A stretch of DNA of 64,000 nt from Bacteroidales bacterium (GTDB taxonomy: Bacteria; Bacteroidota; Bacteroidia; Bacteroidales; BM520), in contig JAISNV010000035.1 of the NCBI GenBank assembly GCA_031276035.1, forward strand, positions 62,001 to 126,000, in the 5' to 3' direction. The first letter of the stretch is position 1. Each line of letters starts with the position of its first letter. This document shows positions 36,509-46,668 of this stretch, piece after piece. The notes below the pieces were generated by a model. That model saw only the letters and a program-made list of their open reading frames with translations, was not told the origin of the DNA and did not search any database. A program made the position numbers and the translations under genes.

Positions 36509-39500
36509 CTATTTAAACGCAACTTCTAATAGTCCGTCTCCTTCGATTTTTAATCTGTCGAAATACTCAGGAACAGTATTATTTAAATATTTATCGACAT
36601 AAAGTCTGGCTAAGTATTGACCGAGCATAAAACCTTGCCCCTTCAGTCCTATAAACAATCCTTGCGACGGGTCAATTATCATGCGGGGTTCTACGTAATA
36701 TCCCGACCAGCAGGCTTGGAAACTTACTGATGATAGTTGCGGAATCCAATCGGTGAACACTTCGGAAGCTATTTCCAGAAAGTCTTTATCATTTGTTCTT
36801 AAATCTTTTCCCGCTTCTTGCGGATCAAATGCTGGAGATGCACACGCAATAATTTGTCCGGTTTCCTCTAATTGTTGTCCGTATATAGCTGTGTAACCCT
36901 TGTATTTTTGCCTGTCAATTAACATCCCGAGCGGAGAATTATTTATGCCCAAGAAGGGTAGGCGACGAGTTATGAAAGCCTGATGTTTAACAGGATAAGC
37001 TCCGGTAATAATTCCGAGTTTCTTGGCAAATTTATCTGCATTGCCGCCTAAAGCATTTACAAAATGTTCGGCTGTGTATTCCGTATAAGTTCTATCATCA
37101 TTTTGAACCAAAACTATATACTTGTCCGTGTTATTTTTATGAACGTCAATTAATTTTGTACTTTCTTTTAAAGTACCGCCATGATTAATACCGATTTTTC
37201 TGATAACATCAACTACTATTCCCGGGGTAGCCTGCCAGCATTCGTTGGAAATCAATGCCGACATATATTTTTTGTTGAGGTTTGTGCTGATGTATGGAGA
37301 TATTTCCTTTGCAAAATCTTTCGGTTCAATCATATATGCATCAGACCAACTTCTTGATAAATCAAGATTATTATATGTAGCCTGGTCATGAGCAAAAGTT
37401 ACATATTTAATTTCTCTGTAATTTATATTGCTTATATTCTGCAATTCCTTGAAAAGTTGGTTGTTATGTCTTGCAATGTCGGATAATTCAGGAACGGAAA
37501 ATGCAGGGCGTCCTCCTGCGATATTTCTCCAGGAACTTCCGGCTTCATTATTAATTAAAACCGGATTAAGTCCGGCTTCGGCAAAATAACGGAATAAAGC
37601 GCTACCGCCTATACCGCCTCCCGCAACCAAAACTTTTACATTTTCTTTCTTTATTTCTTTTTTGCTGATAATATATTCTTCCGGTACGCTCTTAGGATAT
37701 AAATCTCCTAAATTGATTTGATTTGATAAGGGCGCTCTTGGTGTAGGTTCGCTTAAAACAGTGATATTGTAACCTCTTAAAAGTTGTCTCAAACGGGGAA
37801 TACAACGTTTACCGCGACAAACTCCCATTCCGATTCTTGTTGTATGCTTAATTTCATCCACACTTACAACTTTCCTGTCGCCGATAATACGAAGAACTTC
37901 ATCTAAAGTAACGTCTTCACAATGACAAACATAAGTTTCAGCAGGAATGTCTTTTGTTATTGACTTTAAATCTATAGGTTCAGGATAATTTGTTTTAACG
38001 ATAAATCCGCGAGCATTTTTTAAGTCTTCACCCAAAAGATTTATAGATTGAACTAAAGCTACATTTGTTTTATTATTATGCTTTGTGATTCTTTTTATTT
38101 TTCCTTCTCCTAATTTGTTCCCTTGATTATCTATCAAATATACTTCATCACCTTCGTTTGCTTCATATTCAATAGGGAAGAAAGCAGTGTCATTCTTAAT
38201 GTTATAACCGAAAATGGCGAGTCCGGGACAACGATTAACACATTTCATGCAGCCAATGCATTTCTCGTAATCAATTACCGGCACCGTACTTGTTGATGAT
38301 TTTGTGATTGCTCCGTGAGGACATGCAAAAGAACACGGATTACAGGCAAATCCATATAAACAATCTATGATAACAAAAGGTTTACCGTTCATTCTTTCTT
38401 TATCCGGTTCTTTAGCTTTGTTCAATACTTTTACCGGATGTTGTTGCGAATCAATATATTCTTTGGATAATTCCAAGTAATTGTCATAATTATTACGAAT
38501 TCCTATTTGCTCTATAACATCGAAAGCGGCTTGTTTACCTCTAAGTACTGCGCTTGTACCTTCACCTATTCTGACAGCGTCTCCGGCTCCTACACAAGCT
38601 TTTCCGAATACAATTTCACCTTTTGTAACAAGTTGACTGTCCGAAATTAATCCGGTACAAATATTAATAGCGTCAATTCCGTCAATAATTCTTTCAGTAC
38701 CCGGAACAGGTTTGAAATTTTTACTTTCGGCAATAACTGCGCCTGTTACTCCATCGTGTTTTTCATTTGGAATTGCTTTAATTAGCATGTGAGAAGTAAG
38801 TACCGGAATTCCGAGCCTGCGGACTCTGTTTGCTTGTACCGGAAAACCTCCCTCGTTGGGTTGAGCTTCTATTATAGCTTTAACTGTAGCGCCCGCCTGC
38901 ATCAGTTGGTATGAAGTGAGATAACCGATATTTCCGGCCCCTACTGTAAGAATATTCTTTCCGAGAAGTGTAAATTCGGTATTCATCATTTTTTGAATTA
39001 CCGCGGCGGTATATACTCCAGGCAAATCGTCGTTTTCAAAAGCAGGAACAAAAGGAACCGCTCCGGTTGCAATTATCAGATAATCGGCTTCCAAAAAAGA
39101 TATTTCATTAGTTTGAATATTTTTAAGAGCCAAACGCTTTCCGTCCAAAATATCCCAGACTACAGTACTGAGAATTATTCCGCTATGATCTTCACCGGCC
39201 AAAGTAGAAGCAATTTCGAAACCTCTCATTCCACCGTATTTTTGTTCCTTTTCGAAGAAGAAAAATTGATGGGTTTGCATATTGAATTGTCCGCCGATCA
39301 TATCATTATTATCGACAACAATATTTCCTATGTTATGATTATTTAAAATCTCCCTTGCGGCTAATCCGGCCGGACCGGCACCGACAATAGCAACACTTGT
39401 TTTGTAAACATTAAAAGCTTTCTCAGGATCGGTTTTTTGAATAGGAGGAATGTAGTTATCCGGAATTTCCGTAACAAGTTTAACATTATCAACTTTAGTA

Positions 39501-39742
39501 CAGCAAATCCTTCTGATCTGCCCGTCAACAAGCATTTCGCATGCCCCACATTTTCCGATACCGCATTCTAAACTTCTTTCTCTTCCCTGAATGCTATGAC
39601 TGTGAATAGGAAATCCCGCCTGATGCAAAGCCGCCGCAATGGAAAAACCTTTCTCGCTTTCTATTTTATGATCATTGTATTTAAATGTAACTCTCGGTGT
39701 ATGTGGAATTTCAAGAATCGGATGCTTGTCGATTTTATACAT
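36509..39742 (-). CDS. Fused multi-cofactor FAD oxidoreductase (2Fe-2S / Pyr_redox / 4Fe-4S / BFD 2Fe-2S / DAO)
   Basis: 1077-residue cytosolic fusion. In order: a 2Fe-2S ferredoxin-like domain with Cys60, 65, 68 and 80; a pyridine-nucleotide-disulfide-type flavoprotein with GAGPAG (121-126) and GAGNIG (268-273); two 4Fe-4S sites (Cys461/467, 470, 474 and Cys495, 498, 501, 505); a BFD-like 2Fe-2S site (Cys606, 608, 642, 647); and a DAO-type FAD domain starting GGGIGG (708-713). The first, second, fourth and last parts match the A, B and C subunits of hydrogen cyanide synthase, opine oxidase and D-hydroxyproline dehydrogenase complexes, with an added ferredoxin module. An amine or imino-acid dehydrogenase feeding electrons to ferredoxin or NAD(P) is inferred. 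The substrate is unknown. Confidence 0.85.
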   Translation of the reverse strand: MYKIDKHPILEIPHTPRVTFKYNDHKIESEKGFSIAAALHQAGFPIHSHSIQGRERSLECGIGKCGACEMLVDGQIRRICCTKVDNVKLVTEIPDNYIPPIQKTDPEKAFNVYKTSVAIVGAGPAGLAAREILNNHNIGNIVVDNNDMIGGQFNMQTHQFFFFEKEQKYGGMRGFEIASTLAGEDHSGIILSTVVWDILDGKRLALKNIQTNEISFLEADYLIIATGAVPFVPAFENDDLPGVYTAAVIQKMMNTEFTLLGKNILTVGAGNIGYLTSYQLMQAGATVKAIIEAQPNEGGFPVQANRVRRLGIPVLTSHMLIKAIPNEKHDGVTGAVIAESKNFKPVPGTERIIDGIDAINICTGLISDSQLVTKGEIVFGKACVGAGDAVRIGEGTSAVLRGKQAAFDVIEQIGIRNNYDNYLELSKEYIDSQQHPVKVLNKAKEPDKERMNGKPFVIIDCLYGFACNPCSFACPHGAITKSSTSTVPVIDYEKCIGCMKCVNRCPGLAIFGYNIKNDTAFFPIEYEANEGDEVYLIDNQGNKLGEGKIKRITKHNNKTNVALVQSINLLGEDLKNARGFIVKTNYPEPIDLKSITKDIPAETYVCHCEDVTLDEVLRIIGDRKVVSVDEIKHTTRIGMGVCRGKRCIPRLRQLLRGYNITVLSEPTPRAPLSNQINLGDLYPKSVPEEYIISKKEIKKENVKVLVAGGGIGGSALFRYFAEAGLNPVLINNEAGSSWRNIAGGRPAFSVPELSDIARHNNQLFKELQNISNINYREIKYVTFAHDQATYNNLDLSRSWSDAYMIEPKDFAKEISPYISTNLNKKYMSALISNECWQATPGIVVDVIRKIGINHGGTLKESTKLIDVHKNNTDKYIVLVQNDDRTYTEYTAEHFVNALGGNADKFAKKLGIITGAYPVKHQAFITRRLPFLGINNSPLGMLIDRQKYKGYTAIYGQQLEETGQIIACASPAFDPQEAGKDLRTNDKDFLEIASEVFTDWIPQLSSVSFQACWSGYYVEPRMIIDPSQGLFIGLKGQGFMLGQYLARLYVDKYLNNTVPEYFDRLKIEGDGLLEVAFK

Positions 39743-39790
39743 ATTTCTTTTGTCGATTTTAAATTAATTTTTCAACGCTTTTACGGGTTG

Positions 39791-39798
39791 CAAATGTA
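39791..39798 (-). promoter_or_regulatory. -7 promoter element for the 1077-residue redox protein
   Basis: TACATTTG on the minus strand, 48 nt before the ATG at 39742. It lies in a 290-nt divergent gap with fur, which otherwise shows only AT-rich sequence. Confidence 0.55.
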
Positions 39799-39996
39799 GT
39801 AAAATTTTGGATAAAATGGAAAAATCGGGTAAAGATATACAGTAAATATCCAAACTCAAATTTACTTATAATTGTCGTACATCCTTTAACTCTGAGAATG
39901 TTAATACTTGCTCTAATCCATGTAACAATGTTTTATCATGGAAAAAGTGCTAACCTTTTCTTAATATAAATATTCTCAATTCTCAATTAAATAAAT

Positions 39997-40004
39997 TATC
40001 TTTG
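39997..40004 (+). promoter_or_regulatory. -7 promoter element for fur-purA-abcF
   Basis: TATCTTTG followed by C, 29 nt before the fur ATG at 40033. Confidence 0.65.
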
Positions 40005-40032
40005 CAACAGTATTTTGAATTAAAAATAATTG

Positions 40033-41777
<1,745 letters not shown>

Positions 41778-43697
41778 ATGTTGGCAATAAATAACTTATC
41801 GCATCATTATACCGGAGAAGATCTTTTTTCCGGCATTTCTTTGCATTTTCATAAGGGCGAAAGAGTAGGAGTAGTAGGTAAAAACGGTTGTGGTAAAACA
41901 ACGCTACTCAATATTATAGCCGGTTTTCTAAGTCCGGAAGAAGGTAGTATTTCGTATCCTTCAGATTACAAAATCGGCTTTCTACAACAAAGTATGCAAA
42001 CTCTTAAAAACGATACTTTGATTAATGAAGCAAAGCTTGCCATTCCGGAAATTATTAATTTGAATAAAGAATTCGATGATATAAATATTAGAATTACTGA
42101 AATTTACGATTATAATTCCGAAAAATACTTTAATTATATAAATCGGTTGGAGGAAATTTCACACCGATTGGAAATGCTTGATGCTGCCCGATATGATGAA
42201 TTGGTTGAAAGAACTTTGCTCGGATTAGGCTTTTTTCGAACCGATTTTAATCGCAATATCAATGAATTCAGCGGCGGCTGGAAAATGAGGGTTGAGCTTG
42301 CAAAGATTCTTATATCGGAGCCGGAAATTCTTCTTCTTGATGAGCCTACAAATCATCTTGATATTGAAAGTATTAGATGGCTTGAAAGTTATTTGATGCA
42401 ATATAGCGGAATTGTACTAACCGTTTCGCACGATAGACTTTTTCTTGATAATACAAGTACGCGAACAATCGAAGTAACTTCCCAAAAAGTTTTTGATTTC
42501 AACGGATCATATTCTAAATTTTCCGAATGGCGTGATGAAATGATTGAAAGCCAGATGGCCGCAATATCAAATCAGGCTAGAGAAATTGAGCATATCAAAA
42601 ACTTTATCGAAAGGTTTAGATATAAATCTTCCAAAGCAAAACAAGTGCAATCTAAAATTAAACTTCTTGATAAGATTGATAATGTTGAGATTGAGTATAA
42701 AGATACTACTTCTATAACTTTTTCATTTCCGAAGGCTCCGCCAAGCGGAAGAGTGGTTGTTGAAGCAAATTCACTTTCTAAGTCTTACGGAGATTTGACT
42801 GTTTTTAGGGATCTCGAATTTGCAATTTTAAAAGGAGAATCGGTAGCATTTATAGGCAAGAACGGTGAAGGAAAATCTACCTTGGCGAAAATAATTACCG
42901 GTAATGAAACTTTCGAAGGAAACATGACTATCGGTCATAATGTAAACATCGGTTATTTTGCACAAAATCAAGCTGAGCTCTTGGATCCGAGTAAAACGGT
43001 TTATCAAACAATGGATGATATTGCCGTAGGAGATGTTAGGAAGCAGATTAGATCAATATTGGGCGGATTTTTATTTAAGGGTGAAGATATTGATAAAAAG
43101 GTTTCGGTACTTTCAGGTGGAGAAAAGACAAGGTTGGCAATTGCCTGTATGTTGCTGAATCCTTTCAATCTTTTGATTATGGATGAGCCGACGAACCATC
43201 TTGATATGCTTTCTAAGGATATTCTTAAACATGCTTTGTTGCATTACGGCGGTACAATGATTATAGTTTCTCACGATAGGGATTTTTTATCGGGATTAAC
43301 AGATAAGGTTTTTGATTTTCACAATCATACTATTAAACAATATACAGGCGGTATTGAAGAATATCTTCAAAGAAACAAAATAACTTCTTTGGATGATTTA
43401 TCATTACGAAGATCAACTTCATCCGCAAGCAAAAAAGGCAATAAGATTTCCGGAAACAAAATATCTTATGAGGAACGCAAGGAAATTGAGCGTCAAAAGA
43501 AGAAAGTAGAAAGACAGATCGCTGTTTATGAAGAAAAAATGGTGAAATTAGAAGAAGAGTTAAAACTTCTTGAAATTGAAATGAATAATGGTACTTCCGA
43601 TGAGTCTGTCTTTAAGAAATACGGAGATATAAAAAAGGAACTTGATGAGGTAATTTCTTTATGGGAAGAAATTTACATGAAAATAAATAATCAATAA
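41778..43697 (+). CDS. ABC-F family ATP-binding cassette protein (translation factor type)
   Basis: 639-residue soluble protein with two ATPase cassettes and no membrane segments. Domain 1 (~1-250) has Walker A GKNGCGKTT, signature FSGGWKMRVELAKIL and Walker B ILLLDEPTNHLD. A charged P-site interaction linker follows at ~250-320. Domain 2 (~325-540) has GKNGEGKST, LSGGEKTRLAIACMLL and LLIMDEPTNHLD. The C-terminal 80 residues are a Lys/Glu-rich coiled coil (KEIERQKKKVERQIAVYEEK), as in Uup-like members. It probably acts on the ribosome. It starts immediately after the purA stop. Resistance-type ABC-F function is possible but nothing here indicates it. Confidence 0.93.
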   Translation: MLAINNLSHHYTGEDLFSGISLHFHKGERVGVVGKNGCGKTTLLNIIAGFLSPEEGSISYPSDYKIGFLQQSMQTLKNDTLINEAKLAIPEIINLNKEFDDINIRITEIYDYNSEKYFNYINRLEEISHRLEMLDAARYDELVERTLLGLGFFRTDFNRNINEFSGGWKMRVELAKILISEPEILLLDEPTNHLDIESIRWLESYLMQYSGIVLTVSHDRLFLDNTSTRTIEVTSQKVFDFNGSYSKFSEWRDEMIESQMAAISNQAREIEHIKNFIERFRYKSSKAKQVQSKIKLLDKIDNVEIEYKDTTSITFSFPKAPPSGRVVVEANSLSKSYGDLTVFRDLEFAILKGESVAFIGKNGEGKSTLAKIITGNETFEGNMTIGHNVNIGYFAQNQAELLDPSKTVYQTMDDIAVGDVRKQIRSILGGFLFKGEDIDKKVSVLSGGEKTRLAIACMLLNPFNLLIMDEPTNHLDMLSKDILKHALLHYGGTMIIVSHDRDFLSGLTDKVFDFHNHTIKQYTGGIEEYLQRNKITSLDDLSLRRSTSSASKKGNKISGNKISYEERKEIERQKKKVERQIAVYEEKMVKLEEELKLLEIEMNNGTSDESVFKKYGDIKKELDEVISLWEEIYMKINNQ

Positions 43698-43881
43698 GTT
43701 TCGAATGATATATATTTAAGAAGAATATATTTTGATGTTTTTGGAATAAGCTTATTTTAGTCATGAAATTACAATTTGTAAATTCATAGAATTTTTATCC
43801 TTAAATTATATTCTTAATTCTAAATAAACTTTTAACGAAATAACATAACATTCATTAAGTTCAAATTTCGAATATAAACTT

Positions 43882-44877
43882 TTAGCTTTCCCTTACAAAC
43901 AGTTCATTGCAGTAATCCTCAATTACTTTTTTACTTTGCGTATCTAATTCTGCGGAGTCTAAACATTCCTGGGCGCGTTTTTTATTGCAACTGATTGCTT
44001 CGATAGCAATTTCTTTAACATTAAGGATATTGAATATATCAACAACAGTTTTAACCTTCTTTGCAGGATCTATATTTGTATCTTCATAGATTGTGCGAAG
44101 ATGAAGCTTCATTTCATCATCAGCAACCTCCATAGCCTTAAGATATAAATATGATTTTTTACAACAGATAATATCTCCTCCGGTTTTTTTCCCAAACACA
44201 TTGCTGTCGCCGTAAACGTCGAGATAGTCATCCATAATTTGAAACGCCAAACCGACAAATTCACCGTATTTATATAGAGCTTCTTGTGTTTTCAAAGGTT
44301 TTCCGGCAATCATTGCACCGATTTTCAAAGCGGAAGCAAACATTACTGCGGTTTTTAATCTTATCATTTCAATATATTCATAAATTGATATATTCGGCAT
44401 TGTTTCAAAATCCATATCAAACTGTTGTCCTTCACAGACTTCAATAGAAGTTTTGCAAAATTGTTCCAAAATAGGTTTTATAAGCTCATCGCGAGTCATT
44501 GTAACAAATTTAATAGCGAGAGCAAATAAAGTATCGCCGGATAGAATAGCAATATTATTATTCCATTTATTGCAAACAGTGGGTTTGCCTCTTCTCACCG
44601 ACGCATTATCCATTATATCGTCGTGAACAAGTGTGAAATTATGAAATATTTCCAATCCGATTGCCGGATAAATCGCGTCAATAATATTTCCGCCGCAGGC
44701 TTCGCAGGAAAGCAAAAGCATTATCGGTCTAATTCTTTTCCCGCCTTGCTGCAAAGCATATTTCACAGGTTCGTATAGATTTGATGATTGCAGTTGTATT
44801 GCAACATCGGATGACTTGTCGTACAATTTATCAAGTTCCTTATTAAAGATGTCGAAAATTTGATTATGGCTTAACAT
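43882..44877 (-). CDS. Polyprenyl (prenyl diphosphate) synthetase
   Basis: Trans-isoprenyl diphosphate synthase of 331 residues; cytosolic or membrane-associated. The two metal-binding aspartate-rich motifs are LVHDDIMDNA with DDIMD and MDDYLDVYGD with DDYLD. GGKRIRPIMLLL precedes the first and GKKTGGDIICCKKSYLYL follows the second, as in octaprenyl or longer-chain synthases. The product chain length is unknown; likely roles are menaquinone side chain or another long polyprenyl. The ATG at 44877 is chosen. The longer TTG at 44901 overlaps the -7 element at 44899-44906. It lies 82 nt after yjjG. Confidence 0.93.
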   Translation of the reverse strand: MLSHNQIFDIFNKELDKLYDKSSDVAIQLQSSNLYEPVKYALQQGGKRIRPIMLLLSCEACGGNIIDAIYPAIGLEIFHNFTLVHDDIMDNASVRRGKPTVCNKWNNNIAILSGDTLFALAIKFVTMTRDELIKPILEQFCKTSIEVCEGQQFDMDFETMPNISIYEYIEMIRLKTAVMFASALKIGAMIAGKPLKTQEALYKYGEFVGLAFQIMDDYLDVYGDSNVFGKKTGGDIICCKKSYLYLKAMEVADDEMKLHLRTIYEDTNIDPAKKVKTVVDIFNILNVKEIAIEAISCNKKRAQECLDSAELDTQSKKVIEDYCNELFVRES

Positions 44878-44898
44878 TTTGATATTGGTTTTGATGTG

Positions 44899-44906
44899 CA
44901 AAGATA
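44899..44906 (-). promoter_or_regulatory. -7 promoter element for the polyprenyl synthetase gene
   Basis: TATCTTTG on the minus strand, 21 nt before the ATG at 44877. It lies just after the end of yjjG. Confidence 0.62.
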
Positions 44907-44959
44907 GCTTTTTTTAATGGAGAATTTTGGGGTTTGGTGAGGATAATTATTTGATGGAC

Positions 44960-45664
44960 TTAAAAAGTAAATATTTCCAATAGTTCATTAAAACTCTTCA
45001 CTTCAAATGTTGCTTTAACTCTCTCGTCGGTAGATTCTGAATTTTTCGGATTGAACCAAACGCTGTCTATATCAGCGTTATTCGTGCCGATAATATCTGT
45101 TTCGAATTCATCACCGATATATATCGCCTCATGTTTAGGAGTATTAGTTATTTTTAAAGCGTATTCAAAAATGCGGGCATCCGGTTTTTTGTAACCGACT
45201 GCTTCGGATGTTATGATTTGATCGAAGTAATGAATTAATCCGCAGTTTTTGAGTTTGTTGATTTGTACGTCGATGAACCCGTTAGATATAATATGAAGTT
45301 TAAAATACTTTCTAAGTTGATCTAAACTTTCTTTTACATTCGGGAAAATGTTTGTTTTCTGTGACAGAATATCTAAATAATCATTGCCGATTGATTTAAT
45401 ATCATTTTCATTTATAATAATTCCGAGCTCTTCAAATGTATTTATAAATCTATTGATTTTAACTTCCTCGGAGGAGATTAAATTTTTTTTGTATAAATCC
45501 CAGGCTTTATGATTGTGGATCTGATAAACCGATAAAAATTCTTCAAGATTACAATATTGGTCTAATTTATATAATTTATAAATGTCGGATAAAGCCGTAA
45601 AATAATTTTTATCGAAATCCCAGAGAGTGTTGTCTAAATCGAAAAATAAAGTAGTATATTTCAT
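44960..45664 (-). CDS. HAD hydrolase, YjjG family noncanonical pyrimidine nucleotidase
   Basis: 234-residue haloacid-dehalogenase phosphatase. The nucleophile and acid Asp9 and Asp11 are in FFDLDNTLWDF, motif II is the Ser/Thr in HIISNGF, the Lys is in VGYKKPDARIFEYAL, and motif IV is IYIGDEFETDIIGTNNA. The cap domain and IISNGFIDVQINKL fit the YjjG group, which dephosphorylates unusual pyrimidine nucleotides as housecleaning. Its start overlaps the TIGR01212 radical SAM gene end by 4 nt (ATGA), so the two are translationally coupled. Confidence 0.9.
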   Translation of the reverse strand: MKYTTLFFDLDNTLWDFDKNYFTALSDIYKLYKLDQYCNLEEFLSVYQIHNHKAWDLYKKNLISSEEVKINRFINTFEELGIIINENDIKSIGNDYLDILSQKTNIFPNVKESLDQLRKYFKLHIISNGFIDVQINKLKNCGLIHYFDQIITSEAVGYKKPDARIFEYALKITNTPKHEAIYIGDEFETDIIGTNNADIDSVWFNPKNSESTDERVKATFEVKSFNELLEIFTF

Positions 45665-46599
45665 TTTTTGTTTGAATTATATAATCTGCCTTGATAAGTG
45701 TTGTAAGTTACTAATTTATTTTCAAAACGGCGTAATACTTCATCGTAACGGATATCCCATTTGGGCGGGAGAAGTAAAAATCTCGGAGGAACTTCACTGG
45801 CAATACGTTCTATAACTGTTTCCGGATTTAGATGCTCAATAAATTTTACAATCAAATCTAAATATTCATCCAATTCGTAAAAATAATAATTATCCGGATT
45901 CTTTAAATAATCAACAGCCATCAATGTTTCTTTCATTATTTGTAATTGATGAAATTTGATTGTTTCTATCGGAAGTTCGGAAATGATTGAAGCCTGATTT
46001 AAAATCATTTCCATACTTTCTTCCGGTAAGCCGAAAATAAGATGCCCGCCTATATGTATGTTTTCTCGTTCCGAAGTTGCATTTATAGCATCAACAGTAG
46101 TTTTAAAGTTATGTCCGCGGTTAATCCTTTCCAAAGTCGAATCATAAGTTGATTCAATTCCGAACTCCAACTTTACATAATATTTCTTAGCAATAGATTC
46201 TATAAGGTCGAGTTTTTCTTTATCAATACAATCAGGACGTGTACCAATTACAATTCCGATAGTATTTGGAAAATCAAGGGCTTCTTTGAAAAGTTTTTCA
46301 AGAGCGTCAATATTCGCATGTGTGTTTGAAAATGTTTGAAAATATGCGAGATACTTAGTTGCCCTGCGATACCTTGTGAGGTGAAAAATTTGTCCTTCCG
46401 TCATTTGTTCCGTAACAGTTTTTTTTGTATCGCAGTATGACGGATTGAATGCAAGGGCATTACAAAAAGTACATCCGCCGATACCGCAGGTTCCGTCGCG
46501 GTTCGGACAAGTAAATCCGGCGTTTATAGAAAGTTTTTGAACTCTTTCTCCAAAAACGGATTTGAAATAATCGGGGTATGAGTTATATCTCTTCAACAT
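45661..46599 (-). CDS. TIGR01212 family radical SAM protein (YhcC-like)
   Basis: 312-residue radical SAM protein. The 4Fe-4S ligands lie in TCPNRDGTCGIGGCTFCNA, with the C-x-x-C-x-x-C spacing altered as is usual for this family (last Cys pair GCTFC). IGTRPDCIDKEKLDLI, LEFGIESTYDSTLERINRGH (read as two parts) and GGHLIFGLPEE are family motifs. The function of YhcC-like proteins is not settled. The start codon is only 5 nt downstream of the U-tract of a terminator at 46605-46634, so expression may depend on read-through from the POT transporter gene. It overlaps yjjG by 4 nt. Confidence 0.92.
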   Translation of the reverse strand: MLKRYNSYPDYFKSVFGERVQKLSINAGFTCPNRDGTCGIGGCTFCNALAFNPSYCDTKKTVTEQMTEGQIFHLTRYRRATKYLAYFQTFSNTHANIDALEKLFKEALDFPNTIGIVIGTRPDCIDKEKLDLIESIAKKYYVKLEFGIESTYDSTLERINRGHNFKTTVDAINATSERENIHIGGHLIFGLPEESMEMILNQASIISELPIETIKFHQLQIMKETLMAVDYLKNPDNYYFYELDEYLDLIVKFIEHLNPETVIERIASEVPPRFLLLPPKWDIRYDEVLRRFENKLVTYNTYQGRLYNSNKK

Positions 46600-46604
46600 A
46601 AATT

Positions 46605-46634
46605 AAAAAAAGGCTGCTCCCTAAAGAAGCAGCC
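46605..46634 (-). terminator. Intrinsic terminator after the POT transporter gene
   Basis: Perfect 7-bp GC-rich stem (GGCTGCT/AGCAGCC) with a 9-nt loop, followed by seven T on the minus strand. The next ATG (46599) is 5 nt further on. Confidence 0.88.
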
Positions 46635-46668
46635 CACAAAAACTAACACATTATGAAATAAAAAAGAA

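Noticed and set aside
43698..43881. Weak inverted repeat between abcF and the polyprenyl synthetase gene
   Set aside because: Short AT-only arms near 43710-43730 with no T-run; it is not convincing as a terminator.
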